Shown: piece after piece, positions 1 through 7,869 of the stretch
Numbering within the stretch: position 1 is the stretch's first letter
Layout of the letters: each line of letters begins with the position of its first letter
Assembly (NCBI GenBank): GCA_016865865.1
Contig: VGOC01000027.1
Location: 1 to 35,252 of the forward strand
Reading direction: 5' to 3'
From: Chloroflexota bacterium
GTDB lineage: Bacteria; Chloroflexota; Anaerolineae; Anaerolineales; UBA11858
Length of the DNA stretch: 35,252 nt
The notes under the pieces: generated by a model
The model's database searches: none
Told to the model about the DNA's origin: nothing
Seen by the model: only the letters and a program-made list of their open reading frames with translations
Made by a program: the position numbers and the translations under genes

Positions 1-194
1 ACTACTGGATGAGTCATATCATCAAGCGCATCCATTCTGGCGAGGGCAGCGAATTCGATGTCGAATTGTTGCACAGCGTCGCCAGGCAAATCCAAAACAA
101 ATGTTTGTGCGCTCTGGGAGAATTCTCCATCCAGGCGGTGATGACGGGCATCGAGCGTTTTCCGCAGGATTTCGAGGCGACGGTACAGAACTGA
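1..194 (+). CDS. nuoF: NADH-quinone oxidoreductase subunit F, C-terminal end (5' truncated by window)
   Basis: Frame 3 reads YWMSHIIKRIHSGEGSEFDVELLHSVARQIQNKCLCALGEFSIQAVMTGIERF..., a NuoF C-terminal pattern; directly upstream of nuoG. Confidence 0.85.
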   Translation, partial: YWMSHIIKRIHSGEGSEFDVELLHSVARQIQNKCLCALGEFSIQAVMTGIERFPQDFEATVQN

Positions 195-200
195 TAATTT

Positions 201-261
201 ACCGCGGAGATCGCGGAGGCCGCAGAGATAACAACTCTGCGCACTCCGCGAACTCTGCGGT
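201..261. repeat. Quasi-palindrome of CGCGGAG/CGCAGAG words between nuoF and nuoG
   Basis: Left arm ACCGCGGAGATCGCGGAGGCCGCAGAG (201-227); reverse complement of 235-261 is ACCGCAGAGTTCGCGGAGTGCGCAGAG; 23/27 identical. Confidence 0.85.
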
Positions 262-288
262 TAGCCACACGTATCTCGTGGAGTTTCT

Positions 289-2712
289 ATGACAAAAGAA
301 GTCACATTAACCATCGACGGCAAGCAAGTCACTGTTCCAGAAGGCACGTTAGTGGTGGATGCGGCCAAGAAGATCGGCATTAACATCCCCGTCTTCTGCT
401 ATCACCCCAAAATGGAGCCAGTGGGCATGTGCCGCATGTGTCTGGTGGATATTGGCCGCCCGGTGATAGACCGCCAGACCAAACAGCCCGTGCTTGAAGA
501 GGATGGTTCTACTAAGATTCAGTTTGGAGGGAAACTGGAAACCGCATGCACGGTGCCCGTCTCCGAGGGGATGGTGGTCGAGGGGTTAAGCGAGAAAGTC
601 AAGCAGGGTCGTAAGGAGATCGTCGAATTCTTGTTGACCTCACACCCACTGGACTGCCCGATCTGCGACAAAGGGGGCGAGTGCCCGTTGCAAAACCTGA
701 CTATGGATCACGGCCCGGGGGAGAGCCGTTTCATCTACGATGACAAAATCCATTTCGACAAGAACGTGCCCCTGGGCGATCTGATCTGGCTGGATCGTGA
801 ACGTTGCATCCAATGCGCCCGTTGCATCCGCTTTCAGAGAGAAATCGCCGACGACGCGGTGCTGGAGTTCTTCCACCGCGGGCGGGCTACGGATATTATC
901 ACCAACTCGGAGCCGGGGTTCGACTCCTATTGGTCGGGCAACACAACCGATATTTGTCCCGTCGGCGCGCTGACCACGGCGGATTTCCGGTTTGGCGCGC
1001 GCCCCTGGGAATTGAAAAGCGCGGCCTCGATCTGCACACACTGCCCGGTAGGCTGCAACATGACCTACAACACCCGCCGCGAGGCCAAATCCGGCGGGGA
1101 TATCGTCATCAAACGGGCTATGCCGCGGCAGAACGAGTGGGTCAACGAGTTGTGGCTCTGTGATAAGGGCCGCTTTGCCTATCACTTCGCCGAGAACGAA
1201 AATCGTCTGACTCAACCGTTGATCCGCAAAGGCGGAAATCTGACTCCCACAAGCTGGGATGACGCCCTGGCATTGGTGGCAGATCAATTCAAGAACGCCG
1301 GAGAAAGTCTGTTGACCCTGGTGAGCGGGCGCCTGCCCAATGAGGATCTTTTCAATTTGAAGAAGCTCACGGATGGGCTTGGCGGAAAAGCCAGATTGCA
1401 CTCTTACATGGCCGGTGGCGATCTGGTCGCCCAGGTTGGTTTAAGCGAAGGTTCCAATCTGGCAGAGCTGGGCGAGGGGGATGTTATCGTCGTGGTTGCT
1501 TGCGACCTGGAGGAAGAAGCTCCGATTTGGTGGCTGCGGGTCAAGGCCACTGTTCAACGTGGGGCCAAACTGATCGTTGCCAACCCGCGCCCTACCAAGC
1601 TGGATCGGTATGCCACAGAAATCATTCGCTATCAGTACGGAGAAGAGATCAGTGCTGTAAGACAGGTTGGCAACCTGTCCTACGCCGAGAACGCGGTCGT
1701 CTTTTTCGGCAGCGATGGCATCGGGTTGGAAACTTCTGCTGCGCTTGCGATAACATGCGCCAATCTGCTCATCCAGAGCGGCCATGCTGGCAAGCCAAAC
1801 AACGGCCTGGTCGGGGTGTGGCCGCGGGCTAACGAACAAGGCGCGTGGGATATGGGTTTCCGCCCCGGCGCAAACCTGGCTGAGGCGAAAGCGCTCTATA
1901 TCGTTGGCGCAAATCCGGTCGGCGACGATCCGGCGATTGCTGAGATCATCACTCAGGCCGATTTCGTGGTCGTTCAGGAGCTATTCCTGACCAAGACCGC
2001 TGAACTGGCCGATGTAGTGCTCCCTGCCCAGGCGCAGATCGAGCGCGAAGGCACTTACACCTCCGGCGAGCGGCGCGTACAGCGTTTCTACCCTGTTGTA
2101 CTACCCAAAGTCGATACCCGCCCCGACTTCGACATCGCTGCCCAGATTGGCGCCAAAGTCGGCGTGGAACTCAAAGGGCGTTTCCCCTCCCTGGTGATGT
2201 CCCAAATTTGCGCTGAGGTCCCTGGCTACGAGAGCATAACTTACCAGAGATTAGCCGAGGTCACTGAACAATGGCCAATCGTTGGGCGTGGCGATCTCTA
2301 TTATGGTGGTACAAGCTATGAGAATAAACAAGGCCTGGGGATTCAGTTGCACTCCCAACGTGGTTTTGGTACTTCCAAAATCTCGAACTACGAACTTCCC
2401 AAAGGTGAAGTTATCGCCGTGCCCATCACATTGTTGTACGACCGCGGGAGCATGATCATCCCCTCGGAAGTGCTGCACCCCCGAATTCCAGAGCCGTATA
2501 TCCTGGTCAACCCTCAGGATTCCCTGACGCTCAAAACCACGGACGGCATGATGGTGGGCATCAGCATCAACGGCGGCGAATCCAGCAATATTGTCGTCCG
2601 GGAAGATGAGAATGTGCCGCAAGGTTTCGCCCTCATCCCCCGCAGCATGGGTGTGCCTATTGATAAACCGAGACAATTCGAGATTCGCATCGCCGAAGCT
2701 GCAATGGCATAA
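289..2712 (+). CDS. nuoG: NADH-quinone oxidoreductase subunit G
   Basis: N-terminal 2Fe-2S ferredoxin domain (CYHPKMEPVGMCRMCLV), CPICDKGGECPLQ, CIQCARCIRFQ, CTHCPVGC, molybdopterin oxidoreductase body. Confidence 0.97.
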   Translation: MTKEVTLTIDGKQVTVPEGTLVVDAAKKIGINIPVFCYHPKMEPVGMCRMCLVDIGRPVIDRQTKQPVLEEDGSTKIQFGGKLETACTVPVSEGMVVEGLSEKVKQGRKEIVEFLLTSHPLDCPICDKGGECPLQNLTMDHGPGESRFIYDDKIHFDKNVPLGDLIWLDRERCIQCARCIRFQREIADDAVLEFFHRGRATDIITNSEPGFDSYWSGNTTDICPVGALTTADFRFGARPWELKSAASICTHCPVGCNMTYNTRREAKSGGDIVIKRAMPRQNEWVNELWLCDKGRFAYHFAENENRLTQPLIRKGGNLTPTSWDDALALVADQFKNAGESLLTLVSGRLPNEDLFNLKKLTDGLGGKARLHSYMAGGDLVAQVGLSEGSNLAELGEGDVIVVVACDLEEEAPIWWLRVKATVQRGAKLIVANPRPTKLDRYATEIIRYQYGEEISAVRQVGNLSYAENAVVFFGSDGIGLETSAALAITCANLLIQSGHAGKPNNGLVGVWPRANEQGAWDMGFRPGANLAEAKALYIVGANPVGDDPAIAEIITQADFVVVQELFLTKTAELADVVLPAQAQIEREGTYTSGERRVQRFYPVVLPKVDTRPDFDIAAQIGAKVGVELKGRFPSLVMSQICAEVPGYESITYQRLAEVTEQWPIVGRGDLYYGGTSYENKQGLGIQLHSQRGFGTSKISNYELPKGEVIAVPITLLYDRGSMIIPSEVLHPRIPEPYILVNPQDSLTLKTTDGMMVGISINGGESSNIVVREDENVPQGFALIPRSMGVPIDKPRQFEIRIAEAAMA
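1657..1683. repeat. REP-like palindrome GTAAGACAGGTT-GGC-AACCTGTCCTAC inside nuoG
   Basis: 12-nt arms with one mismatch, 3-nt loop; encodes in-frame ..AVRQVGNLSYA.. in NuoG. Confidence 0.8.
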
Positions 2713-2746
2713 TTATGTAAAAACGTTCAACGTTTTGAGGTAACTT

Positions 2747-3748
2747 ATGGAACCAGCATTAATCATCGAATGGATCATCAAATCTGTCATCATACTCCTG
2801 ATAGGAGTAATCGGCACTTTTTATGGAACCCTATTCGAACGGAAGGTATTGGCCCGTATTCAGGTACGCATTGGTCCTAACCGGGCAGGCCCCGCGGGCA
2901 TCTTTCAACCTGTGGCAGATGGCATCAAATTGATCTTCAAAGAAGAGTTGATCCCTGCACAGGCCGACAAGCTGATGTTCATCCTGGCGCCAATCATCAC
3001 CGTGCTGCCTGCACTGATCATTTGGGCCGTGATCCCCTGGGGAAGCCAGATTGTCATCGCCGGACGAGAGATCAAGCTCTATCTGGCTGATGTCAACATC
3101 GGTGTATTGTATTTGACCGCCGTGGCATCTATCGCGGTTTATGGGATCGTCATCGCGGGATGGTCTTCGAACAACAAATATGCTCTTTTGGGTGGTCTGC
3201 GCTCTTCAGCTCAAATGGTCAGCTATGAATTGGCTTTAGGTCTGTCACTCATTGGCCCAATCATGCTGACCGGATCGATGAGCCTGGTCGATATCGTCGA
3301 AGCTCAAAGCAAAGTTTGGTATGTTATCCCACAGTTTGTAGCCTTTATTATCTTCATAATCACTGGCCTGGCTGAGATCAACCGCTCGCCCTTCGACATG
3401 CCCGAGGCTGAACAGGAGTTGACCGCCGGCTATCATGCTGAATATTCCGGCATGAAATACGCCCTTTTCATGATGGCGGAATACATCAAGATGATCGTCA
3501 TATCGGCTATTGCTGCCACGTTGTTCTTGGGAGGTTATCGGCTGCCCTTCATCGATATCCCTGCATTCCTGGAACCCCTGGTTTTCTTCATCAAAATCTT
3601 GATCCTGCTCTACTCAATCGTTTGGGTGCGGGCAACTTTCCCCCGCTTCCGCTACGACCGCCTGATGGCCTTTGGCTGGAAAATCCTGTTACCCTTATCC
3701 CTGGCAAATGTTTTCGTGACTGCCATAATACTGGTGCTTAAAGGGTAG
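2747..3748 (+). CDS. nuoH: NADH-quinone oxidoreductase subunit H
   Basis: Multi-TM protein with ERKVLARIQVRIGPNRAGPAGIFQPVADGIKLIFKEE and SPFDMPEAEQELTAGYHAEYSGMKYALF. Confidence 0.97.
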   Translation: MEPALIIEWIIKSVIILLIGVIGTFYGTLFERKVLARIQVRIGPNRAGPAGIFQPVADGIKLIFKEELIPAQADKLMFILAPIITVLPALIIWAVIPWGSQIVIAGREIKLYLADVNIGVLYLTAVASIAVYGIVIAGWSSNNKYALLGGLRSSAQMVSYELALGLSLIGPIMLTGSMSLVDIVEAQSKVWYVIPQFVAFIIFIITGLAEINRSPFDMPEAEQELTAGYHAEYSGMKYALFMMAEYIKMIVISAIAATLFLGGYRLPFIDIPAFLEPLVFFIKILILLYSIVWVRATFPRFRYDRLMAFGWKILLPLSLANVFVTAIILVLKG

Positions 3749-3778
3749 CAGATCGCGGATAAACAAAGGAGACAATCC

Positions 3779-4303
3779 ATGGCGTTCCCAGAACGAGCCA
3801 ATGCTCATGAATTAATCAAAGGGTTGTGGATCACCTTCAAATCCATGTTCGAAAAGCCGGTGACCATCCAATATCCGGAAGTCAAACGACCTGTCAAGGC
3901 GCGCTTCCGCGGCCGTCATGTTCTCAACCGTTATGAAAACGGCCTCGAGAAGTGCATTGGATGCGCGCTCTGCGCAGCAGCCTGCCCGGCGAATGCTATC
4001 TTCGTCGAAGCCTCAGAGAATACCGATGATGAGCGTTATGCTCCCGGGGAGCGCTACGCCAGCACATACGAGATCAACCTGCTGCGCTGCATCTACTGTG
4101 GATTTTGTGAGGATTCCTGCCCCACAGAGGCGATTACGCTCGAGGACAATTACGAGTTATCTTTCGACAGCCGCTTCGGTGCAATCTACACAAAAGAGAG
4201 GCTGCTCGTCCCTGTGCCTGAGAATGGCAAGCCAACCCCGCAAGCCGTCCAGCCGGGGATATTCACCCGCTCCGTGCCTGTGATGGCGGACCCGGTGGAT
4301 TAG
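3779..4303 (+). CDS. nuoI: NADH-quinone oxidoreductase subunit I
   Basis: Two 4Fe-4S motifs CIGCALCAAACPANAI and CIYCGFCEDSCPTEAI. Confidence 0.96.
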   Translation: MAFPERANAHELIKGLWITFKSMFEKPVTIQYPEVKRPVKARFRGRHVLNRYENGLEKCIGCALCAAACPANAIFVEASENTDDERYAPGERYASTYEINLLRCIYCGFCEDSCPTEAITLEDNYELSFDSRFGAIYTKERLLVPVPENGKPTPQAVQPGIFTRSVPVMADPVD

Positions 4304-4346
4304 ATTTCTGGATGTTGGATATTAGATATTGGATATTCATTGGTAA
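4304..4346. repeat. Low-complexity TGGATATTAGATATTGGATATT direct-repeat spacer between nuoI and nuoJ
   Basis: Reads ggatgttggatattagatattggatattcattgg. Confidence 0.6.
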
Positions 4347-4352
4347 CTGACG

Positions 4353-4865
4353 ATGACACCTGAATTGATCACCTTCATCTTTCTCGCCTTGATTGCTGTG
4401 GCCTCGGGACTGGGGATGCTCTTCAGCCGCAACGCCGTTTATTCTGCTATTTACTTGATCATCAATTTCGTCACCGTGGCCGTCTTCTACTTGCTATTAG
4501 GTGGAGCGTTCATCGCCGTCAGCCAGGTAGCTGTTTACGCCGGCGCGATCATGGTGCTTTTCTTGTTCGTGATCATGCTCCTGGGCGCAGACAGACTGGG
4601 CGAAAGCAAGACCCTGGCCTGGCAACGTCCCCTGGCGATCATCCTGGCTATAGGATTGATCGCCGAGACCTTATTCGTGCTGTTCTTCCAGGCAAGCGAT
4701 CTGGTTGCAGTACAGACCCTACCCGAGGGCTTTGGCAGCCCGGCGTCGGTTGGCAACACACTGTTCAGAGAATACTTGTTGCCCTTCGAAGTAACCTCGG
4801 TGCTGCTTTTGGTGGCAATGATCGGTGCGATTGTTTTGACGAGGAGAGAGAAAACGCAGTCGTGA
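4353..4865 (+). CDS. nuoJ: NADH-quinone oxidoreductase subunit J
   Basis: [52 protein letters not shown]. Confidence 0.96.
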   Translation: MTPELITFIFLALIAVASGLGMLFSRNAVYSAIYLIINFVTVAVFYLLLGGAFIAVSQVAVYAGAIMVLFLFVIMLLGADRLGESKTLAWQRPLAIILAIGLIAETLFVLFFQASDLVAVQTLPEGFGSPASVGNTLFREYLLPFEVTSVLLLVAMIGAIVLTRREKTQS

Positions 4866-4942
4866 AACGTGATTTTCGCAGCAGGAGTTCGTCTTTCACG
4901 CTTCACTCATTACGTTTTACGCATTACGTTCTACACTTTACG
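4860..4942. repeat. CGTGAAACGTGA / TTTCACGCTTCAC / ATTACGTTTTACG word-repeat region between nuoJ and nuoK
   Basis: cgtgaaacgtga on the left; tttcacgcttcactcattacgttttacgcattacgttctacactttacg on the right. Confidence 0.65.
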
Positions 4943-4951
4943 GAGAAAACT

Positions 4952-5254
4952 ATGCTCCCAGTAACCTATTATGTAGGATTATCCGCAGTATTATTCGCCA
5001 TCGGCGCGCTGGGCGTACTGATTCGGCGGAACGCCATCATCATCTTCATGTCCATCGAACTGATGCTCAACGCCGCCAACCTGGCTTTCGTAGCCTTCGC
5101 CCGCGAATACGGGGCGCTCAGCGGCCAGATTTTCGTCTTCTTCGTGATGACAGTAGCCGCCGCAGAAGTAGCCGTCGGCCTGGCGTTGATCGTGGCTATT
5201 TTTCGCACCAAGCAAAGCATTGATGTGGATCAGATGAGCAGTCTTAAAGGGTAA
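4952..5254 (+). CDS. nuoK: NADH-quinone oxidoreductase subunit K
   Basis: [52 protein letters not shown] is open back to a GTG at 4862 but the conserved start is 4952. Confidence 0.95.
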   Translation: MLPVTYYVGLSAVLFAIGALGVLIRRNAIIIFMSIELMLNAANLAFVAFAREYGALSGQIFVFFVMTVAAAEVAVGLALIVAIFRTKQSIDVDQMSSLKG

Positions 5255-5370
5255 TTGGGGATTGGTAGATTGGTAAATTGGGAATTAGTAGATTGGTTAC
5301 CAGGAAAGGATTTCCCCAATCTACCAATCTACCAGCTACCAACCTACCAGCTACCAGCTACCAATCTACC
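5255..5370. repeat. ATTGGTAGATTGGTA / TACCAATCTACCAGC tandem-word quasi-palindrome between nuoK and nuoL
   Basis: Left ttggggattggtagattggtaaattgggaattagtagattggt; right ccccaatctaccaatctaccagctaccaacctaccagctaccagctaccaatctacc. Confidence 0.85.
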
Positions 5371-5395
5371 GCCATACCAAGAGAGACCAAGAATT

Positions 5396-7513
5396 ATGTT
5401 ACTCAGCGAAACCATATCGAACACGCCCAACTTCTTCTACCTGGCCCCCTGGGTAGTCTTTTTCCCAGTCATCGGGCTGTTGATCAACATTATTTTCGGT
5501 GGTCGTTTCAGCGAGAAAGTTATCGGAACTGTCGCTAGCGTCGCCTCAGGGCTGACCTTCGTGGTTGCCGCGTTGATGGTGCTGTCGCTGCGCGCACACC
5601 CTGAAGGCGCTACCATCCCCCTGGCAGAATGGATCACCATCGGAGAACTGCAATTGGATTGGGCCTTCCGCGTGGACACACTCTCGGTCACGATGATGAT
5701 GGTGGTTGGCGGAGTTGGCACCCTGATCCATATCTACGCCATCGGCTACATGCATGAGGATGTACAGTACAAGAAAGACCCCAAACGATACCGGCGCTTC
5801 TTCGTCTTCTTCAACCTGTTCATCGCCGCCATGATGATCCTGGTCAGCGGAGATAATTATCTTATGCTCTTTATCGGTTGGGAGGGCGTTGGGCTGTGCT
5901 CCTTCTTGCTGATCGGTTTCTGGTACGAGATGGACACGCTAGCCCGGCCCAGCACCGCCAACGCCATGGCTGCCAAGAAAGCCTTCGTCACCAACCGCGT
6001 CGGCGACTTCGGTTTCTTGATCGCCGGCATGATGATGTTCTGGACGTTCAAGAGCGTGCAGTTCGATAACGTCTTCCTGGCCGCCGAACACATCGCCGAG
6101 AATCAACCCGGGATCATCCTTGCAATCACCCTGTTCATGCTGCTGGGTGTGGCCGGGAAGTCGGCGCAGATCCCACTCTATGTCTGGCTGCCTGACGCCA
6201 TGGCCGGCCCGACCCCGGTTTCGGCGCTGATCCATGCCGCGACTATGGTCACGGCGGGTGTTTATCTGGTGGCGCGCTCGGCGCCGCTCTACTCGCTGGT
6301 ACCGCAGGCGCAGGGCGTTGTAGCCCTGGTCGGCGGGGCGACGGCGCTGTTCGCGGCCACGATTGCCGTGGGCCAATACGACATCAAGAAGGTCCTGGCC
6401 TACTCGACAATCTCGCAGCTTGGCTTCATGGTCGCCGCGGTCGGGATGGGCGCTTTCGTGGCCGGGATGTTCCACCTGGTGACGCATGCTTTCTTCAAGG
6501 CGCTGCTCTTCCTCTCAGCAGGTTCAGTGATCCTGGGCGTCGAGCGCGGGCATCATCACGCTGCACATAAACACCACAGGCGTGGCGATCACCATGGGGA
6601 AGCAGATTTCGATCCCGGCGATATGCGTAATATGGGCGGGATGCGCAAGACCATGCCGGTCACTTTCTGGCTATACGTCATCGGCGCTCTGGCCCTGGCA
6701 GGCATCTTCCCCCTGGCTGGCTTCTGGTCGAAGGACGAGATTCTGGCCGAAGCCACGGCCTTGAACTTCACCGTCTATATTCTCCTGGCGGTTGCGGCTT
6801 TTTTCACCGCCTTCTACATGGGCCGACAAATCTGGATGGTCTTCTTCGGACAACCGAAACACGAAGCCGCCGGGCACGCTGAAGAGAGTCCACTTGTGAT
6901 CACAGTACCCCTGATGATCCTGGCTGCGCTCTCGATTTTGGGCGGCGCGCTCAACTTGCCAGGCGTGCATACCTTTACGGAGTGGCTGGAACACACCTTC
7001 GAGGCTTTCGAAGTGCATGTGCACGTCGGGGAGTTCAACATCATCGTAGCAATCACTTCAACGATCTTGGCCTTGGTCGCCATCGGCCTTTCCTGGTTGC
7101 TCTACGGGCGTAGAACCGTCTCCAGGGATCAGCCAGACCCGCTCAAACGGATTCTCGGGCCCATCTTCGTTGGCATGGAGAACAAATGGTGGATTGATGA
7201 GCTTTATTGGGCAGTCATCCTCAATCCCTATGTCGCCCTGGCGCGTTTCACTGCAGATGTGATTGACGGGCGTTTCTGGCATGACTGGTTCCACGACAAA
7301 GTCATCGCCGGAACATACCAATGGCTCAGCAAAACCTTCCTGGACGCCTGGTTCGACCAGCGCGGCATTGATGGCTTCGCCAACGGCCTGGCTCAGGCTG
7401 TCAAAGAACTGGCCCAACGCCTGCGCGGCATCCAAACCGGCTTCGTGCGCAACTACGCCCTGTCGGTTTTCATCGGCGTGGTTGTCATTCTTGGATACTT
7501 AATATTGCAGTAG
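5396..7513 (+). CDS. nuoL: NADH-quinone oxidoreductase subunit L
   Basis: Proton-translocating quinone oxidoreductase motifs (LFIGWEGVGLCSFLLIGFW, SAQIPLYVWLPDAMAGPTPVSALIHAATMVTAGVYL). Probable ATG at 5396; ORF open to 5255. Confidence 0.96.
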   Translation: MLLSETISNTPNFFYLAPWVVFFPVIGLLINIIFGGRFSEKVIGTVASVASGLTFVVAALMVLSLRAHPEGATIPLAEWITIGELQLDWAFRVDTLSVTMMMVVGGVGTLIHIYAIGYMHEDVQYKKDPKRYRRFFVFFNLFIAAMMILVSGDNYLMLFIGWEGVGLCSFLLIGFWYEMDTLARPSTANAMAAKKAFVTNRVGDFGFLIAGMMMFWTFKSVQFDNVFLAAEHIAENQPGIILAITLFMLLGVAGKSAQIPLYVWLPDAMAGPTPVSALIHAATMVTAGVYLVARSAPLYSLVPQAQGVVALVGGATALFAATIAVGQYDIKKVLAYSTISQLGFMVAAVGMGAFVAGMFHLVTHAFFKALLFLSAGSVILGVERGHHHAAHKHHRRGDHHGEADFDPGDMRNMGGMRKTMPVTFWLYVIGALALAGIFPLAGFWSKDEILAEATALNFTVYILLAVAAFFTAFYMGRQIWMVFFGQPKHEAAGHAEESPLVITVPLMILAALSILGGALNLPGVHTFTEWLEHTFEAFEVHVHVGEFNIIVAITSTILALVAIGLSWLLYGRRTVSRDQPDPLKRILGPIFVGMENKWWIDELYWAVILNPYVALARFTADVIDGRFWHDWFHDKVIAGTYQWLSKTFLDAWFDQRGIDGFANGLAQAVKELAQRLRGIQTGFVRNYALSVFIGVVVILGYLILQ

Positions 7514-7636
7514 ATAGTAACTACTCAGCCAAACGGAGAAATTCCCGAAAAAAGGGTGTGCGCAGGGGGCGTAGCCCCCTGCGCACACCCTTTTTTCGGG
7601 TAAATCCGTTCGATGGCTGAGCAGTTACAGTAGATA
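7509..7636. mobile_element. Putative MITE-like palindromic element (7517-7628) flanked by 8-bp direct repeats AGTAGATA
   Basis: Outer arms GTAACTACTCAGCCA / TGGCTGAGCAGTTAC (one mismatch); inner perfect 27-bp inverted repeat 7544-7570 / 7574-7600 with loop GTA; AGTAGATA at 7509-7516 and 7629-7636. Confidence 0.75.
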
Positions 7637-7643
7637 AAAGTAT

Positions 7644-7753
7644 TTCACCGCGAAGACGCGAAGAACGCAAAGGGTTCGAAATAGTTCATTGCGCAAGAAA
7701 AAAATCTTCGCACTCGGCCGCAGGCCCGCATAGCGTGGCGTCTTTGCAGTGAA
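7644..7753. repeat. CGCGAAGACGCGAAGAACGC quasi-palindrome between nuoL and nuoM
   Basis: Left end TTCACCGCGAAGACGC; reverse complement of right end TTCACTGCAAAGACGC. Confidence 0.7.
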
Positions 7754-7762
7754 TTTTGGATT

Positions 7763-7847
7763 ATCAGTAGATCACGAAAAGGATCATAAGCCCGTCCCCG
7801 GGCGACCCGATGACGGGTCTTTGATCCTGGTTTCGTGAAGTGCTGAT
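7763..7847. repeat. Palindromic element, copy A of a GGATC-AAGCCCGTCC-CGGGCG-CCC family
   Basis: Core 7781-7827 ggatcataagcccgtccccgggcgacccgatgacgggtctttgatcc closely matches 18608-18654; outer arms atcag..cacgaaa / tttcgtg..ctgat. Confidence 0.75.
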
Positions 7848-7869
7848 TATTGATGGACGAGGATATATT

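Noticed and set aside
640-1401. 253-aa minus-strand ORF (and other long antisense ORFs such as 5939-6487, 8503-8943, 10248-10799)
   Set aside because: They lie opposite strongly supported nuo genes, and their composition looks like mirror-frame translation of GC-rich coding DNA; no family motifs recognised.
5255-5372. Possible CRISPR-like array from the ATTGGTAGATTGG words
   Set aside because: Units are 6-15 nt, contiguous, and present in both orientations as a dyad; there are no unique spacers and no cas genes.
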